The position numbers and the translations under genes are program-made. A stretch of 8,020 nt of DNA from BRH-c25 sp964574195 (GTDB lineage Bacteria > Bacillota > Clostridia > Lutisporales > Lutisporaceae), in assembly GCA_964574195.1 (NCBI GenBank), contig CAZNMO010000212.1, positions 1 to 8,020 of the forward strand. Direction: 5' to 3'. The notes below the pieces were generated by a model that was not told the origin of the DNA, searched no databases, and was given only the letters and a program-made list of their open reading frames with translations. Below, piece after piece: positions 1-7,362 of this stretch. The stretch's first letter is position 1. Each line of letters begins with the position of its first letter.

Positions 1-243
1 AAGGGAAGAAAGAAATCATTGAAGACATTATTTGAAATGCTTCAGGAGAATATAGTTGCTCCGGAGGAACAGGTGATAGCCATAAGCCATGGAGATTGCC
101 TGGAGGATGTGGAGTATCTCAGGGACATGATACTGAAGGAGTTCAAGGTAAAGGATGTAATAGTTAATCATGTAGGGCCGGTCATAGGTTCCCATACGGG
201 TCCCGGAGTAGTTGCCCTGTTCTTCATGGGCAGCAAGCGATAA
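1..243 (+). CDS. DegV family fatty-acid-binding protein, C-terminal fragment
   Basis: This is the last 80 codons of a gene whose 5' end lies left of the window; the frame is open from base 1 and ends at TAA 241-243. The closing motif GPVIGSHTGPGVVALFFMG is the hallmark of the DegV C-terminus, with the conserved His codon at 193-195. DegV proteins bind a long-chain fatty acid between two domains, and in Firmicutes some (FakB) present it to the fatty acid kinase FakA. The visible part contains only the end of the second domain, so the N-terminal lipid-binding residues cannot be checked and FakB function is not proven. A basic run (KGRKKS) opens the fragment, as is common in the linker-helix region of this family. 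A strong terminator follows 10 nt after the stop, so this gene ends its transcription unit. The family call is firm; the exact ligand is unknown. Confidence 0.92.
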   Translation, partial: KGRKKSLKTLFEMLQENIVAPEEQVIAISHGDCLEDVEYLRDMILKEFKVKDVIVNHVGPVIGSHTGPGVVALFFMGSKR

Positions 244-253
244 TATGCTGAGA

Positions 254-287
254 AACAGGCAGTTTACAAAAACTGCTTGTTTTTTTT
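254..287 (+). terminator. Rho-independent terminator after degV
   Basis: The arms AACAGGCAGTTT (254-265) and AAACTGCTTGTT (270-281) pair over 12 bp with a single G-T wobble around a 4-nt loop (ACAA). The T run continues to 287. This is a classic intrinsic terminator ending the DegV gene and isolating it from the peptidase downstream. Confidence 0.93.
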
Positions 288-297
288 CACAAATATT

Positions 298-326
298 TTA
301 AGAAAATTTCAAAAATTCTATATAGA
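298..326 (+). promoter_or_regulatory. Candidate promoter of the M28 peptidase gene
   Basis: TTAAGA (298-303, 4 of 6 matches to TTGACA) and TATAGA (321-326, 4 of 6 matches to TATAAT) are separated by 17 bp in a very AT-rich stretch directly after the degV terminator. A promoter is needed here because the terminator closes the previous unit. The -10 lies inside a perfect 12-bp palindrome, TTCTATATAGAA (316-327), which could be an operator. An alternative -10, TATAAA at 348-353, lacks a good -35. The assignment rests on a visual match only. Confidence 0.3.
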
Positions 327-387
327 AAAATAACAATCTGATGATAGTATAAAGAAAGGAAAATATTTCATGTGAATTTTATTTTGT

Positions 388-394
388 GGGGTGA
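388..394 (+). promoter_or_regulatory. Ribosome binding site that decides the M28 start
   Basis: GGGGTGA resembles the GAGGTGA portion of the anti-SD complement. Its GGGG core sits 7 nt before ATG 399. This favours ATG 399 over the in-frame GTG at 372, whose upstream AAAGGA is weaker and which would place nine unneeded residues (MNFILWGEA) before the basic start of the signal peptide. Confidence 0.6.
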
Positions 395-398
395 AGCT

Positions 399-1814
399 AT
401 GGAAATGAGGAAGAAGGTTACAGTATTCTTGGTTATGTGCCTGATACCAGTGCTGCTCTCCTTGTCGGGCTGTACCGGAACTGTTGCTTCTGCAGGGAAT
501 GAGGCCAGGGCAGCCAATGGTGATGAAACGCTTATTGACGAGGATAAGCTGGTAAGGACAGTAGCGGAGCTTAGTAGTGAGAAATATGAGGGGCGACTGG
601 CAGGAACTGATGGTAACGAAGCTGCGGCAAAATATATCGCCGACGCATTCAAAACTTTAGGCCTGTCAAATCCAACAGGTCTGGACAACTATATTCAGCG
701 GTATCCACAGACTGTGATCACACTGAAGTCAGTACCGCAGCTCTCCATAGTCGACGAATCGGGAAAGACTGTCAGGGAGTTCAAGTATGTTGAGAACTTT
801 ACCTTAAGGTCATTGTCCAGTAAAACCAATGAAATTGATATAAATACCCCATTGTATCTGGTATCGGAGCTGAGCCAGTTGAATCCGGAAAACCAGGAGC
901 TTAAGGGAAAGCTGCTGCTCGTTTCATGGAGGCTCAGGGGAAATACCTCCTTTTACAGGCTTGTAGAGCTGGTAAATGAATGCGGAGCTGCAGGGGCAAT
1001 TGGGGAGTATGATATTGTGAGCCAATACAGGACAACCGGCTCACTCACTGTGACTCCCATGCTGGGGCCATGGCTGGAGGGTGAGCACAGTCCCTTTGTG
1101 AATGTGGATAACGACACATACAAGGAATTGCTGGCAGCTTTTGAAAAGGGGCGACGGGTCAGCTACAAATGCAGCTTCACAAGGGAAGACGGCAAACAGG
1201 TTCCCAATGTGGTAGGACTGCTGGAGGGTTCCGATGAGAAGCTGAAAAATCAATATATCATTATTGGAGCGCATTTTGACCATGTAGGCCGGAACCTTGA
1301 TGGAAGCTTCAATCCGGGCGGTCTGGACAATGCCTCCGGGGTGGCGTCAATGCTTGAGGTGGCCAGGGTACTAAAAGAGAGCAAGACTGTTCCCGGTAAA
1401 TCGATACTGTTCATTGCCTTCAATGGCGAAGAAGGCGGCCTGCAGGGCTCCGAATATTATGCGGGCCATCCTGTTTACCCTTTGAAGGATGCAAAAATGA
1501 TATGCCTTGATATGGTAGGTTCTACTGAAAAGCTGCCCTTGATGGTAGTGAGGTCGGAGGGCGGAGATGATGGAGTTCAGAATAAGTTTTATGACTATTG
1601 CAAGGAGCTTGGGATCGAAGCGGAAAAAGAGGTAGTCGATGGAAGTGACCACACCAGCTTTGCAGGTAGAGGTGTTGATTCTGTACTACTGATAAATGAG
1701 GACTACTATAATGGATACCATACTCCTGCAGATACGGTAGAAGATGTGGATAAAACAAGGATAGAGCAGGTTACGAAGCTTGTTCTGCATTACCTGGATA
1801 AGACTGCATTTTAG
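399..1814 (+). CDS. Lipoprotein zinc peptidase, M28 family with PA-like domain
   Basis: A 471-residue exported metallopeptidase, numbered from ATG 399. The N-terminus is a lipoprotein signal: basic MEMRKK, a hydrophobic core and lipobox LSGC with the lipidated Cys at residue 25, so it should sit on the outer face of the membrane. A PA-like insert at roughly residues 120-260 includes the GKLLLVSW and CGAAGAIGEYD segments typical of that fold. The catalytic M28 domain then carries all the expected co-catalytic zinc residues: His292 in AHFDHVG, bridging Asp310 in GLDNASG, the Glu344-Glu345 pair in NGEEGG, Asp371 in CLDMVG and His441 in GYHTPADT. Known relatives are aminopeptidases and carboxypeptidases that trim peptides, so scavenging of extracellular peptides is likely, but specificity cannot be read from sequence. 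The gene is flanked by terminators on both sides and is probably transcribed alone. No defect is seen. An upstream GTG (372) would add nine residues. Confidence 0.93.
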   Translation: MEMRKKVTVFLVMCLIPVLLSLSGCTGTVASAGNEARAANGDETLIDEDKLVRTVAELSSEKYEGRLAGTDGNEAAAKYIADAFKTLGLSNPTGLDNYIQRYPQTVITLKSVPQLSIVDESGKTVREFKYVENFTLRSLSSKTNEIDINTPLYLVSELSQLNPENQELKGKLLLVSWRLRGNTSFYRLVELVNECGAAGAIGEYDIVSQYRTTGSLTVTPMLGPWLEGEHSPFVNVDNDTYKELLAAFEKGRRVSYKCSFTREDGKQVPNVVGLLEGSDEKLKNQYIIIGAHFDHVGRNLDGSFNPGGLDNASGVASMLEVARVLKESKTVPGKSILFIAFNGEEGGLQGSEYYAGHPVYPLKDAKMICLDMVGSTEKLPLMVVRSEGGDDGVQNKFYDYCKELGIEAEKEVVDGSDHTSFAGRGVDSVLLINEDYYNGYHTPADTVEDVDKTRIEQVTKLVLHYLDKTAF

Positions 1815-1836
1815 GTTGAAAATTACCTAATTGCCG

Positions 1837-1887
1837 GCGGCGAGCATGTATTGCCCCTTATGTACATGCCGCTGCTTTTCTTTTTTT
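1837..1887 (+). terminator. Rho-independent terminator after the M28 gene
   Basis: The left arm 1837-1850 (GCGGCGAGCATGTA) pairs with the right arm 1863-1875 (TACATGCCGCTGC) over 13 bp, with one bulged A (1843), one G-T wobble and a 12-nt loop. It is followed by TTTTCTTTTTTT (1876-1887). It begins 22 nt after the peptidase stop codon and ends that unit. Confidence 0.9.
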
Positions 1888-1992
1888 GAAAGCGGTGCAT
1901 ATCACAATGAAAAATTATAGATTCATATCGAAAAGGCATTTGTGGAATACTTCTGATGAGGCATTTATTCTAAAACGAATGGATATGATAAA

Positions 1993-3816
1993 ATGGCAGG
2001 AAATACAAAAAAAATAGCGATACTTGGCGCAGGCTACGGAGGCGTGCATGCTGCCGGGCTCCTGGGCAAGGCTGCACGGAGAGGAAAGGATATCAGTGTA
2101 CTGCTAGTAGATAAAAAGCCGTATCATACTCTTATGACAGAGCTTCATGAGGTAGCAGGAAACAGGGTGGGACCGGAGTCGGTACAGATAGATCTCAGGG
2201 AGATATTCAGCGCATCAAAGGTAGAGGTGACAACTGAGGAGATCACGGGTATCGATTTCAAGGCACAGAAGCTACAGTCGGATTCAGGAGGCTACCAGTA
2301 TGATTATCTTATAATCGATACAGGTGCCGAGCCTGCATTTTTCGGGGTCCCCGGAGTAATGGAGAATGGTTTTTCACTATGGTCCTTTGAGGATGCTGAA
2401 CGTATAAAAAAACACATAAGTGACATGTTTGAAAAAGCAAGGGCGGAAAAGGACCCTTCCCGGAGAAAGACAATGCTTACCTTCATTGTGGCGGGAGCAG
2501 GCTTTACAGGTATCGAGACCATGGGCGAACTGCTGGAATGGAAAGGGCAGCTGTGCAGGGAGTATGGTATAGACCATAAGGAAGTGACCCTGATAATTGT
2601 GGAGGCTATGTTGAGCATACTCCCTATACTTAGCGAAGGCCTTGTAAAAAAATCAGAACGCTACCTGGTCAGGCACGGTGTACAGGTTATGACCAATGCG
2701 CCCATTATTGAAGTAAAGAGTGATTCGATAGTACTGAAGGGTGGAAGAGAAATACCTACAAAAACACTGATATGGACATGTGGAGTCCAGGGGAGCAGCT
2801 TTGCGGCAGGTGTTGAGCTGACCCATGGCGGCAGGGGCAGGATACAGGTGAATGAGTACATGCAGTCTGTAGATCATAGCAATGTCTTCGCAGTAGGTGA
2901 CAATGCATTTTATGAAGAACCCGACGGCAAGGGCGGAAAGAAGCCAATACCCCAGATCGTCGAAGCAGCACTACAGACTGCAGAGACAGCTGCGCACAAT
3001 GTTATTGCAGTAATTGAAAATGGAGAAAAGAAGGTCTTCAAGTCCAATTACCACGGATTCATGGTATCCATCGGAGGCCGTTATGCAGTGGCTGAAGTGG
3101 GCGGAAGCAGGCTGTCCGGCTTTTTTGCCATGGCTCTGAAGCATCTGGTAAATATCCATTATCAGTTTGGCGTGGGTGGTTTTGCAAGGATATGGGATTA
3201 TGTCATGCATGAATTCTTCTGGGTAAAGGAAGGGAGGTCCATACTTGGCGGGCATCTTTCGGCCAAGGCTCCGACTTTATGGCTGGCTGTCCTCAGGGTG
3301 TATGTAGGCGTCCTGTGGCTTATCGAGGGAATAAAAAAGATACAGGAAGGCTGGCTTGATCCTGCCAAAAACTTTATAGTGACCCTACCCAAGCCACAGG
3401 ATGTGCCGCTGGAATCAACCGATGCGGTGTCCAATGCCACTCAGGTCACACAATATTATCCGGAGCCCATATTGAAGCAGCCACCTCGCATATTCCAATG
3501 GTTCATGGATACTTTTATCGAGCCCAATGCTTATCTTTTCCAAGCATCAGTGGTCCTTATGGAGGTAGCCATAGGGCTGGCCCTGATAGCCGGGCTTTTT
3601 ACCGTGCTTGCCTCCCTGGGCTCAATATTTCTCTGCTTCAATTTTATTTTGTCTGCCATGGCGGGTACTGAGATACTGTGGTATATATTCGTAGGCATTG
3701 CAATGTTTGGCGGAGCGGGAAGAGCTTTCGGACTTGACTACTATGTGATCCCATGGCTCAAGCACTGGTGGAGGAAGACACGTTTTGCAAGGCGGACTCG
3801 CTTGTATGTACGGTAG
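1993..3816 (+). CDS. NDH-2-like FAD/NAD(P) oxidoreductase fused to a DoxX-like membrane domain
   Basis: A 607-residue two-part protein. Residues 1-410 are a type II NADH dehydrogenase-like flavoprotein. The FAD dinucleotide motif is LGAGYGG (11-17). The NAD(P)-binding motif is GAGFTGIE (168-175), whose Glu175 aligns with the conserved Glu of bacterial NDH-2. AVGD (300-303) contacts FAD, and PQIVEAALQTAE (320-331) resembles the quinone-side helix. Residues 380-410 are aromatic and probably amphipathic. Residues 425-590 form a DoxX-like domain with hydrophobic segments near 427-447, 514-536, 538-558 and 562-580; a 65-residue polar, proline-rich loop follows the first. NDH-2 enzymes are normally near 400 residues, so the extra 200 are a genuine C-terminal fusion; the frame is unbroken. 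The likely role is oxidation of NAD(P)H at the membrane with electrons passed to a quinone or other acceptor; the acceptor is unknown. The start has only a weak ribosome site (GGAT, 8 nt upstream), but the N-terminus fits the family. Confidence 0.88.
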   Translation: MAGNTKKIAILGAGYGGVHAAGLLGKAARRGKDISVLLVDKKPYHTLMTELHEVAGNRVGPESVQIDLREIFSASKVEVTTEEITGIDFKAQKLQSDSGGYQYDYLIIDTGAEPAFFGVPGVMENGFSLWSFEDAERIKKHISDMFEKARAEKDPSRRKTMLTFIVAGAGFTGIETMGELLEWKGQLCREYGIDHKEVTLIIVEAMLSILPILSEGLVKKSERYLVRHGVQVMTNAPIIEVKSDSIVLKGGREIPTKTLIWTCGVQGSSFAAGVELTHGGRGRIQVNEYMQSVDHSNVFAVGDNAFYEEPDGKGGKKPIPQIVEAALQTAETAAHNVIAVIENGEKKVFKSNYHGFMVSIGGRYAVAEVGGSRLSGFFAMALKHLVNIHYQFGVGGFARIWDYVMHEFFWVKEGRSILGGHLSAKAPTLWLAVLRVYVGVLWLIEGIKKIQEGWLDPAKNFIVTLPKPQDVPLESTDAVSNATQVTQYYPEPILKQPPRIFQWFMDTFIEPNAYLFQASVVLMEVAIGLALIAGLFTVLASLGSIFLCFNFILSAMAGTEILWYIFVGIAMFGGAGRAFGLDYYVIPWLKHWWRKTRFARRTRLYVR

Positions 3817-3825
3817 AAGAAACGG

Positions 3826-3854
3826 GTGAGAATTTTCTGCTGATGGGTTATAAT
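3826..3854 (+). promoter_or_regulatory. Probable sigma-A promoter of the M16C protease gene
   Basis: A perfect TATAAT (3849-3854) lies 17 bp after GTGAGA (3826-3831), which matches TTGACA at 4 of 6 positions. Transcription would start near 3861, giving a leader of about 30 nt that contains the ribosome site. No terminator precedes it, so read-through from the flavoprotein gene can add to this promoter. Confidence 0.5.
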
Positions 3855-3876
3855 TAAATTGGAATATTCTTCATTT

Positions 3877-3882
3877 GGAGGT
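3877..3882 (+). promoter_or_regulatory. Strong ribosome binding site of the M16C gene
   Basis: GGAGGT lies with its GGAGG core 10 nt before ATG 3892. It is the best Shine-Dalgarno in the window and fixes the start of the protease gene, in contrast to the weak site of the flavoprotein gene just upstream. Confidence 0.85.
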
Positions 3883-3891
3883 TAATAAATC

Positions 3892-6819
3892 ATGCAGCTA
3901 AAAATCGGTGATATATATAATGGCTTTCGACTGCTCAGGGAGAAGGAGGTAAAGGAGACCAATTCGAAGGTGCTTCTTTTCCTTCATGAGAAAAGCGGGG
4001 CACGGTTGTTTTACATGGAAAATGAAGATGACAACAAGGTCTTCTCAGTCACCTTCAGGACCCCTCCCAATAACAGTGCGGGTACACCTCATATACTGGA
4101 GCACTCTGTGCTTTGTGGCTCAAAAAAGTTCCCGACCAAGGAACCCTTTGTGGAGCTTGTCAAGGGATCGCTGAATACTTTTCTGAACGCATTTACCTTT
4201 GGGGACAAGACAATGTACCCTGTGGCAAGCAGAAATGACAAGGACTTTGAGAACCTGATGGATGTATATCTGGATTCAGTGTTTCACCCCAATATCTATG
4301 AACACACAGAGATACTCAAACAAGAGGGCTGGCATTATGAAATCGAAAGCATTGATGGAGAGCTGAACTACAAGGGTGTCGTATATAACGAAATGAAAGG
4401 AGCTCTGTCATCACCGGATTCAGTGCTTTCCCGGAAGCTCCAGGAAACCCTTTTTCCCGATACCCCCTATGGCTTTGAGTCCGGCGGGGACCCGGAGAAT
4501 ATACCGGAGCTTACCCAGGAGGACTTTCTGGAATTCCACAGGAAGTATTACCATCCTTCAAACAGTTATATGTTCCTGTATGGAAAGGTCGACCTGTTGG
4601 ACAGATTGAGGTTTATCGATGAGCAATACCTGGCGGGATATGATGCTATAAGCGTTGAATCTGCGATACCGCTACAGCCGTCCTTCAACTCCATGAAAGA
4701 GGTGGAAATGGAGTATCCAATATCGAGGCAGGAGGATGAACGGGATAAGACTTACCTGAGCCTGAATTATGCAGCAGGAGTGTCCACAGAAGCGGAGGAT
4801 TACCTTGCCATGGAGATCCTTGAGCACATACTTCTTTCGACACCGGCTTCGCCACTGAAAAAAGCCTTGGTCGAAGCTGACCTGGGTAAGGATGTTTTTG
4901 GCAAGTATGACAACAGCATAATTCAACCTGTATTCAGCATTATTGTAAAAAACTCCAATGTTGAAAGAAAAGAAGAATTTCACAGGATTGTGGTTGAAAC
5001 CCTGGAGGGACTGGTAAAGGAAGGCCTGGACAGCCAACTGGTCGAGGCGGCGGTGAACCTGAAGGAATTCCAGCTGAGAGAAGCGGATTATGAAGGCTAC
5101 CCAAAAGGCCTGATATACAATATAAAAATAATGGACAGCTGGCTTTATGATTCGGATCCGATCATGCATCTGGAATATGGGCACATATTTGAAAACATAA
5201 GAGCGGCACTGAAAGACAAGTATTTTGAAAAACTCATACAAAAATATCTACTAAACAACGACCACTGTTCCCTGCTTGTGCTCAAGCCAAGTAAAGGGAT
5301 GGCTGAGGCCAAGGATGAGGAAACAAGGAAAAAGCTCAAGGATATAAAAGCCTCAATGTCCCAGGAACAGCTGCAGGAGCTGATCAAGCAGACCAAGGAA
5401 TTGAGGGACTGGCAGAATACTCCCGATACCCCTGAAAAGCTTGCACTGATACCAATGCTCTCAATAAATGATATTGAAAAGACTGGAGAGGTGCTGCCGC
5501 AGCTGGTCAAGGAGGAGTCGGGGGTCAAGGTGCTGGCTCACCACATGTTTACCAATGATATAATATACACCGATCTCCTGTTCGATACCTCGGCAGTACC
5601 CCAGGAGCTGCTTGCCTACATACCGCTGCTGGCTGGAATACTGGGGAAGGTGAGTACAGAGCGCTATAGCTACGGAGAGCTTTCCAAACAGCTAGACATG
5701 CACACCGGAGGTATACGGTTCAGTACACCGGTCTATGGTGAAAAGAACAATGACAGCGTATATCACCCGATGTTCTCGGTAAAAGGCAGGTCACTTGCTG
5801 CAAAGCTCCCCAAAATGCTGGAGCTTATAGGAGAGATAATTTCAGGAACAGCCTTGGATGATGTAAAGCGGATAAGGGAGATCATCAGGGAAAACAAATC
5901 AAGGATCGAAATGAGGATATCCAATGAGGGGTATACTCTTGCCTGCAAGAGGCTATTCTCGTATTTCTCAGAAGAAGGCAGCTATCTGGAGACTATCTCG
6001 GGACTGACCTATTACAGATTCATTGCCGATATAGAGAATAATTTCGACAGCAGGATAGAAGAGGTGCGGACTAACCTTCTGAAGCTCATGGCACTGGTAT
6101 TCAGAAAGGACGCCCTTGTTGCCGGGGTGACTTGCGAAGAGGATGATTACAGCCGTTTTACAAATGATCTGGGCGTGTTTATCGGCAGGTTGGGCAGAAG
6201 CAAGGCCGACCCGGCAAAATACTCCTTCGAAAACAGAACTCTGAATGAAGGACTGATGACCCAGGGAAAAGTACAGTATGTTGCCCAGGGCTACAACTTC
6301 ATGAAACTGGGATATCCCTATACAGGAAAGCTTCAGGTGCTGAGGACAGTATCCAGGTACAGCTATCTCTGGAACAGGATAAGAGTACAGGGAGGTGCTT
6401 ATGGAGCCTTCTCGGGCTTTGAAAAGAACGGAAATATGTTCATGGTTTCCTACAGGGACCCCAATTTGTCAGAGACCCTGAAGGTTTACGATGAAATGCA
6501 TGAGTTTCTTAGAAACTTCAGCATAGAAGAAAGGGAAATGACGAAATACATTATAGGAACTGTGAGCAGGCTGGATTCGCCGCTGACGCCCTTCATGAAG
6601 GGTGAACGAGCCATGGAGAATTACCTGAGGAAAATCACCCATGAGGACCTGCAGAAGGAAAGGGAGGAGATCCTTGGCACCACCCAGCAGGATATAAGGG
6701 AACTGGCGGATATGATGCTTGAGGTAATGAAAAGAAAAAGCTACTGCGTGCTTGGCAGCGAGCTGAAGATCAAGGAAAACAAGGAACTGTTCGGCAGCCT
6801 GGTGGATGTATTTTCATAG
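3892..6819 (+). CDS. M16C zinc metallopeptidase, presequence protease (PreP/Cym1/falcilysin) type
   Basis: A full-length 975-residue member of the pitrilysin superfamily, subfamily M16C, whose usual length is about 970-1000. The inverted zinc motif HILEH gives ligands His67 and His71 and the base Glu70. The third ligand is Glu167 in VVYNEMKG, 96 residues after His71 as in PreP. The second half ends with the non-catalytic M16 domain. It keeps Arg831 and Tyr837 around GGAYG (834-838), the same six-residue spacing as the substrate-binding Arg/Tyr pair of plant PreP. A charged helical region near residues 460-510, rich in Lys, Glu and Gln, fits the hinge that joins the two halves of the chamber. 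There is no signal peptide or membrane segment, so it should be cytosolic. Family members enclose and degrade unstructured peptides of up to roughly 65 residues, so peptide clean-up is the likely job. It has its own promoter candidate and ends at a shared terminator. Confidence 0.95.
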   Translation: MQLKIGDIYNGFRLLREKEVKETNSKVLLFLHEKSGARLFYMENEDDNKVFSVTFRTPPNNSAGTPHILEHSVLCGSKKFPTKEPFVELVKGSLNTFLNAFTFGDKTMYPVASRNDKDFENLMDVYLDSVFHPNIYEHTEILKQEGWHYEIESIDGELNYKGVVYNEMKGALSSPDSVLSRKLQETLFPDTPYGFESGGDPENIPELTQEDFLEFHRKYYHPSNSYMFLYGKVDLLDRLRFIDEQYLAGYDAISVESAIPLQPSFNSMKEVEMEYPISRQEDERDKTYLSLNYAAGVSTEAEDYLAMEILEHILLSTPASPLKKALVEADLGKDVFGKYDNSIIQPVFSIIVKNSNVERKEEFHRIVVETLEGLVKEGLDSQLVEAAVNLKEFQLREADYEGYPKGLIYNIKIMDSWLYDSDPIMHLEYGHIFENIRAALKDKYFEKLIQKYLLNNDHCSLLVLKPSKGMAEAKDEETRKKLKDIKASMSQEQLQELIKQTKELRDWQNTPDTPEKLALIPMLSINDIEKTGEVLPQLVKEESGVKVLAHHMFTNDIIYTDLLFDTSAVPQELLAYIPLLAGILGKVSTERYSYGELSKQLDMHTGGIRFSTPVYGEKNNDSVYHPMFSVKGRSLAAKLPKMLELIGEIISGTALDDVKRIREIIRENKSRIEMRISNEGYTLACKRLFSYFSEEGSYLETISGLTYYRFIADIENNFDSRIEEVRTNLLKLMALVFRKDALVAGVTCEEDDYSRFTNDLGVFIGRLGRSKADPAKYSFENRTLNEGLMTQGKVQYVAQGYNFMKLGYPYTGKLQVLRTVSRYSYLWNRIRVQGGAYGAFSGFEKNGNMFMVSYRDPNLSETLKVYDEMHEFLRNFSIEEREMTKYIIGTVSRLDSPLTPFMKGERAMENYLRKITHEDLQKEREEILGTTQQDIRELADMMLEVMKRKSYCVLGSELKIKENKELFGSLVDVFS

Positions 6820-6826
6820 AAATAAG

Positions 6827-6860
6827 ACAGAGTAAGGAGCATATCCTTACTCTGTTTTTT
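6827..6860. terminator. Shared terminator between convergent genes
   Basis: ACAGAGTAAGGA (6827-6838) and TCCTTACTCTGT (6844-6855) form a perfect 12-bp stem with a 5-nt loop. T6855-6860 follows on the plus strand, 8 nt after the protease stop. Read on the minus strand, the same stem follows the MaoC stop by 17 nt and is trailed by CTTATTT, a weaker T tract. It is strong for the rightward gene and probably serves the leftward genes too. Confidence 0.9.
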
Positions 6861-6876
6861 AAAAATGAAATCTGGC

Positions 6877-7311
6877 TTATGGTCTGCATTTTATCAATGC
6901 TTTGGACTCTACGGTCATTACAGTCTGCCCCTCCTGATTGGAAGCTGTGACCTTAAGTGCGAATATCCCACGGCCTTTTTTGGAGGAGGGGATAAGGTCC
7001 GTAACTTCGGCATCTACGGTTAGCCGGTCATTGGGATGTACAGGTAAGAGCCATTTTACATTATCCAATGAAAGGCCGCCTATTATTTCATGAGAAAGTA
7101 CCTCCTGCTTTACCCATTGCCCCCATACGGCACATAGGGTATGGAAGCCGGATGCAATAAGTCCCTTGTGTATGCTTTCTGAGGCAAAGCCCTTGTCTAA
7201 ATGTATAGGCAATGGATCATATCTGGATGCAAATTCAAGAATGTCTGTTTCACTTATGCTGACAGGCTCACATTCAAAATGCTGGCCTTTATGGAAATCT
7301 TCAAAATACAT
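6877..7311 (-). CDS. MaoC-like hot-dog fold acyl dehydratase
   Basis: A complete 144-residue, single hot-dog domain protein of the MaoC/R-specific enoyl-CoA hydratase type. The active-site segment YDPLPIHLD gives Asp32 and His37, the five-residue spacing of the catalytic pair in PhaJ-type hydratases. It is followed by GLIASGFHT (50-58), a signature of MaoC-like dehydratases. The C-terminal half has the expected strands (VKWLLPVHPNDRLTVDAEV and VMTVESKALI). The family adds water to, or removes it from, 2-enoyl-CoA or related acyl thioesters; the substrate here cannot be named. The minus-strand ribosome site GAGGT (7327-7323) lies 11 nt before ATG 7311. The gene follows the aminotransferase by 51 nt with no hairpin between, so co-transcription is likely. 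A TATAAT on the minus strand (7340-7335) has no convincing -35 partner. The family call is firm and the pathway is open. Confidence 0.88.
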   Translation of the reverse strand: MYFEDFHKGQHFECEPVSISETDILEFASRYDPLPIHLDKGFASESIHKGLIASGFHTLCAVWGQWVKQEVLSHEIIGGLSLDNVKWLLPVHPNDRLTVDAEVTDLIPSSKKGRGIFALKVTASNQEGQTVMTVESKALIKCRP

Positions 7312-7362
7312 TTATTCGATCTACCTCGCAACCAATTATACATATTATTGATTCTAGCATAT

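Noticed and set aside
372..398. GTG 372 as the start of the M28 lipoprotein
   Set aside because: It would add MNFILWGEA before the basic signal-peptide start. ATG 399 has the better-spaced GGGGTGA ribosome site and gives a normal lipoprotein signal. It cannot be fully excluded.
1888..1992. Possible promoter such as TTGTGG (1940-1945) with ATTTAT or TATTCT
   Set aside because: The spacings (17-20 bp) give poor -10 matches. A promoter must exist between the M28 terminator and the flavoprotein gene, but I cannot point to it with confidence.
4672..5241. A 189-codon open frame on the minus strand
   Set aside because: It is antisense inside the M16C protease gene, with a low-complexity Phe/Tyr/Ile/Val-rich translation and no ribosome site or motif.
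7335..7340. TATAAT on the minus strand as a promoter of the MaoC gene
   Set aside because: The hexamer is perfect, but the -35 region at 16-18 bp (AATATG and neighbours) does not fit, and transcription would start almost on top of the ribosome site. It is left as a possibility only.
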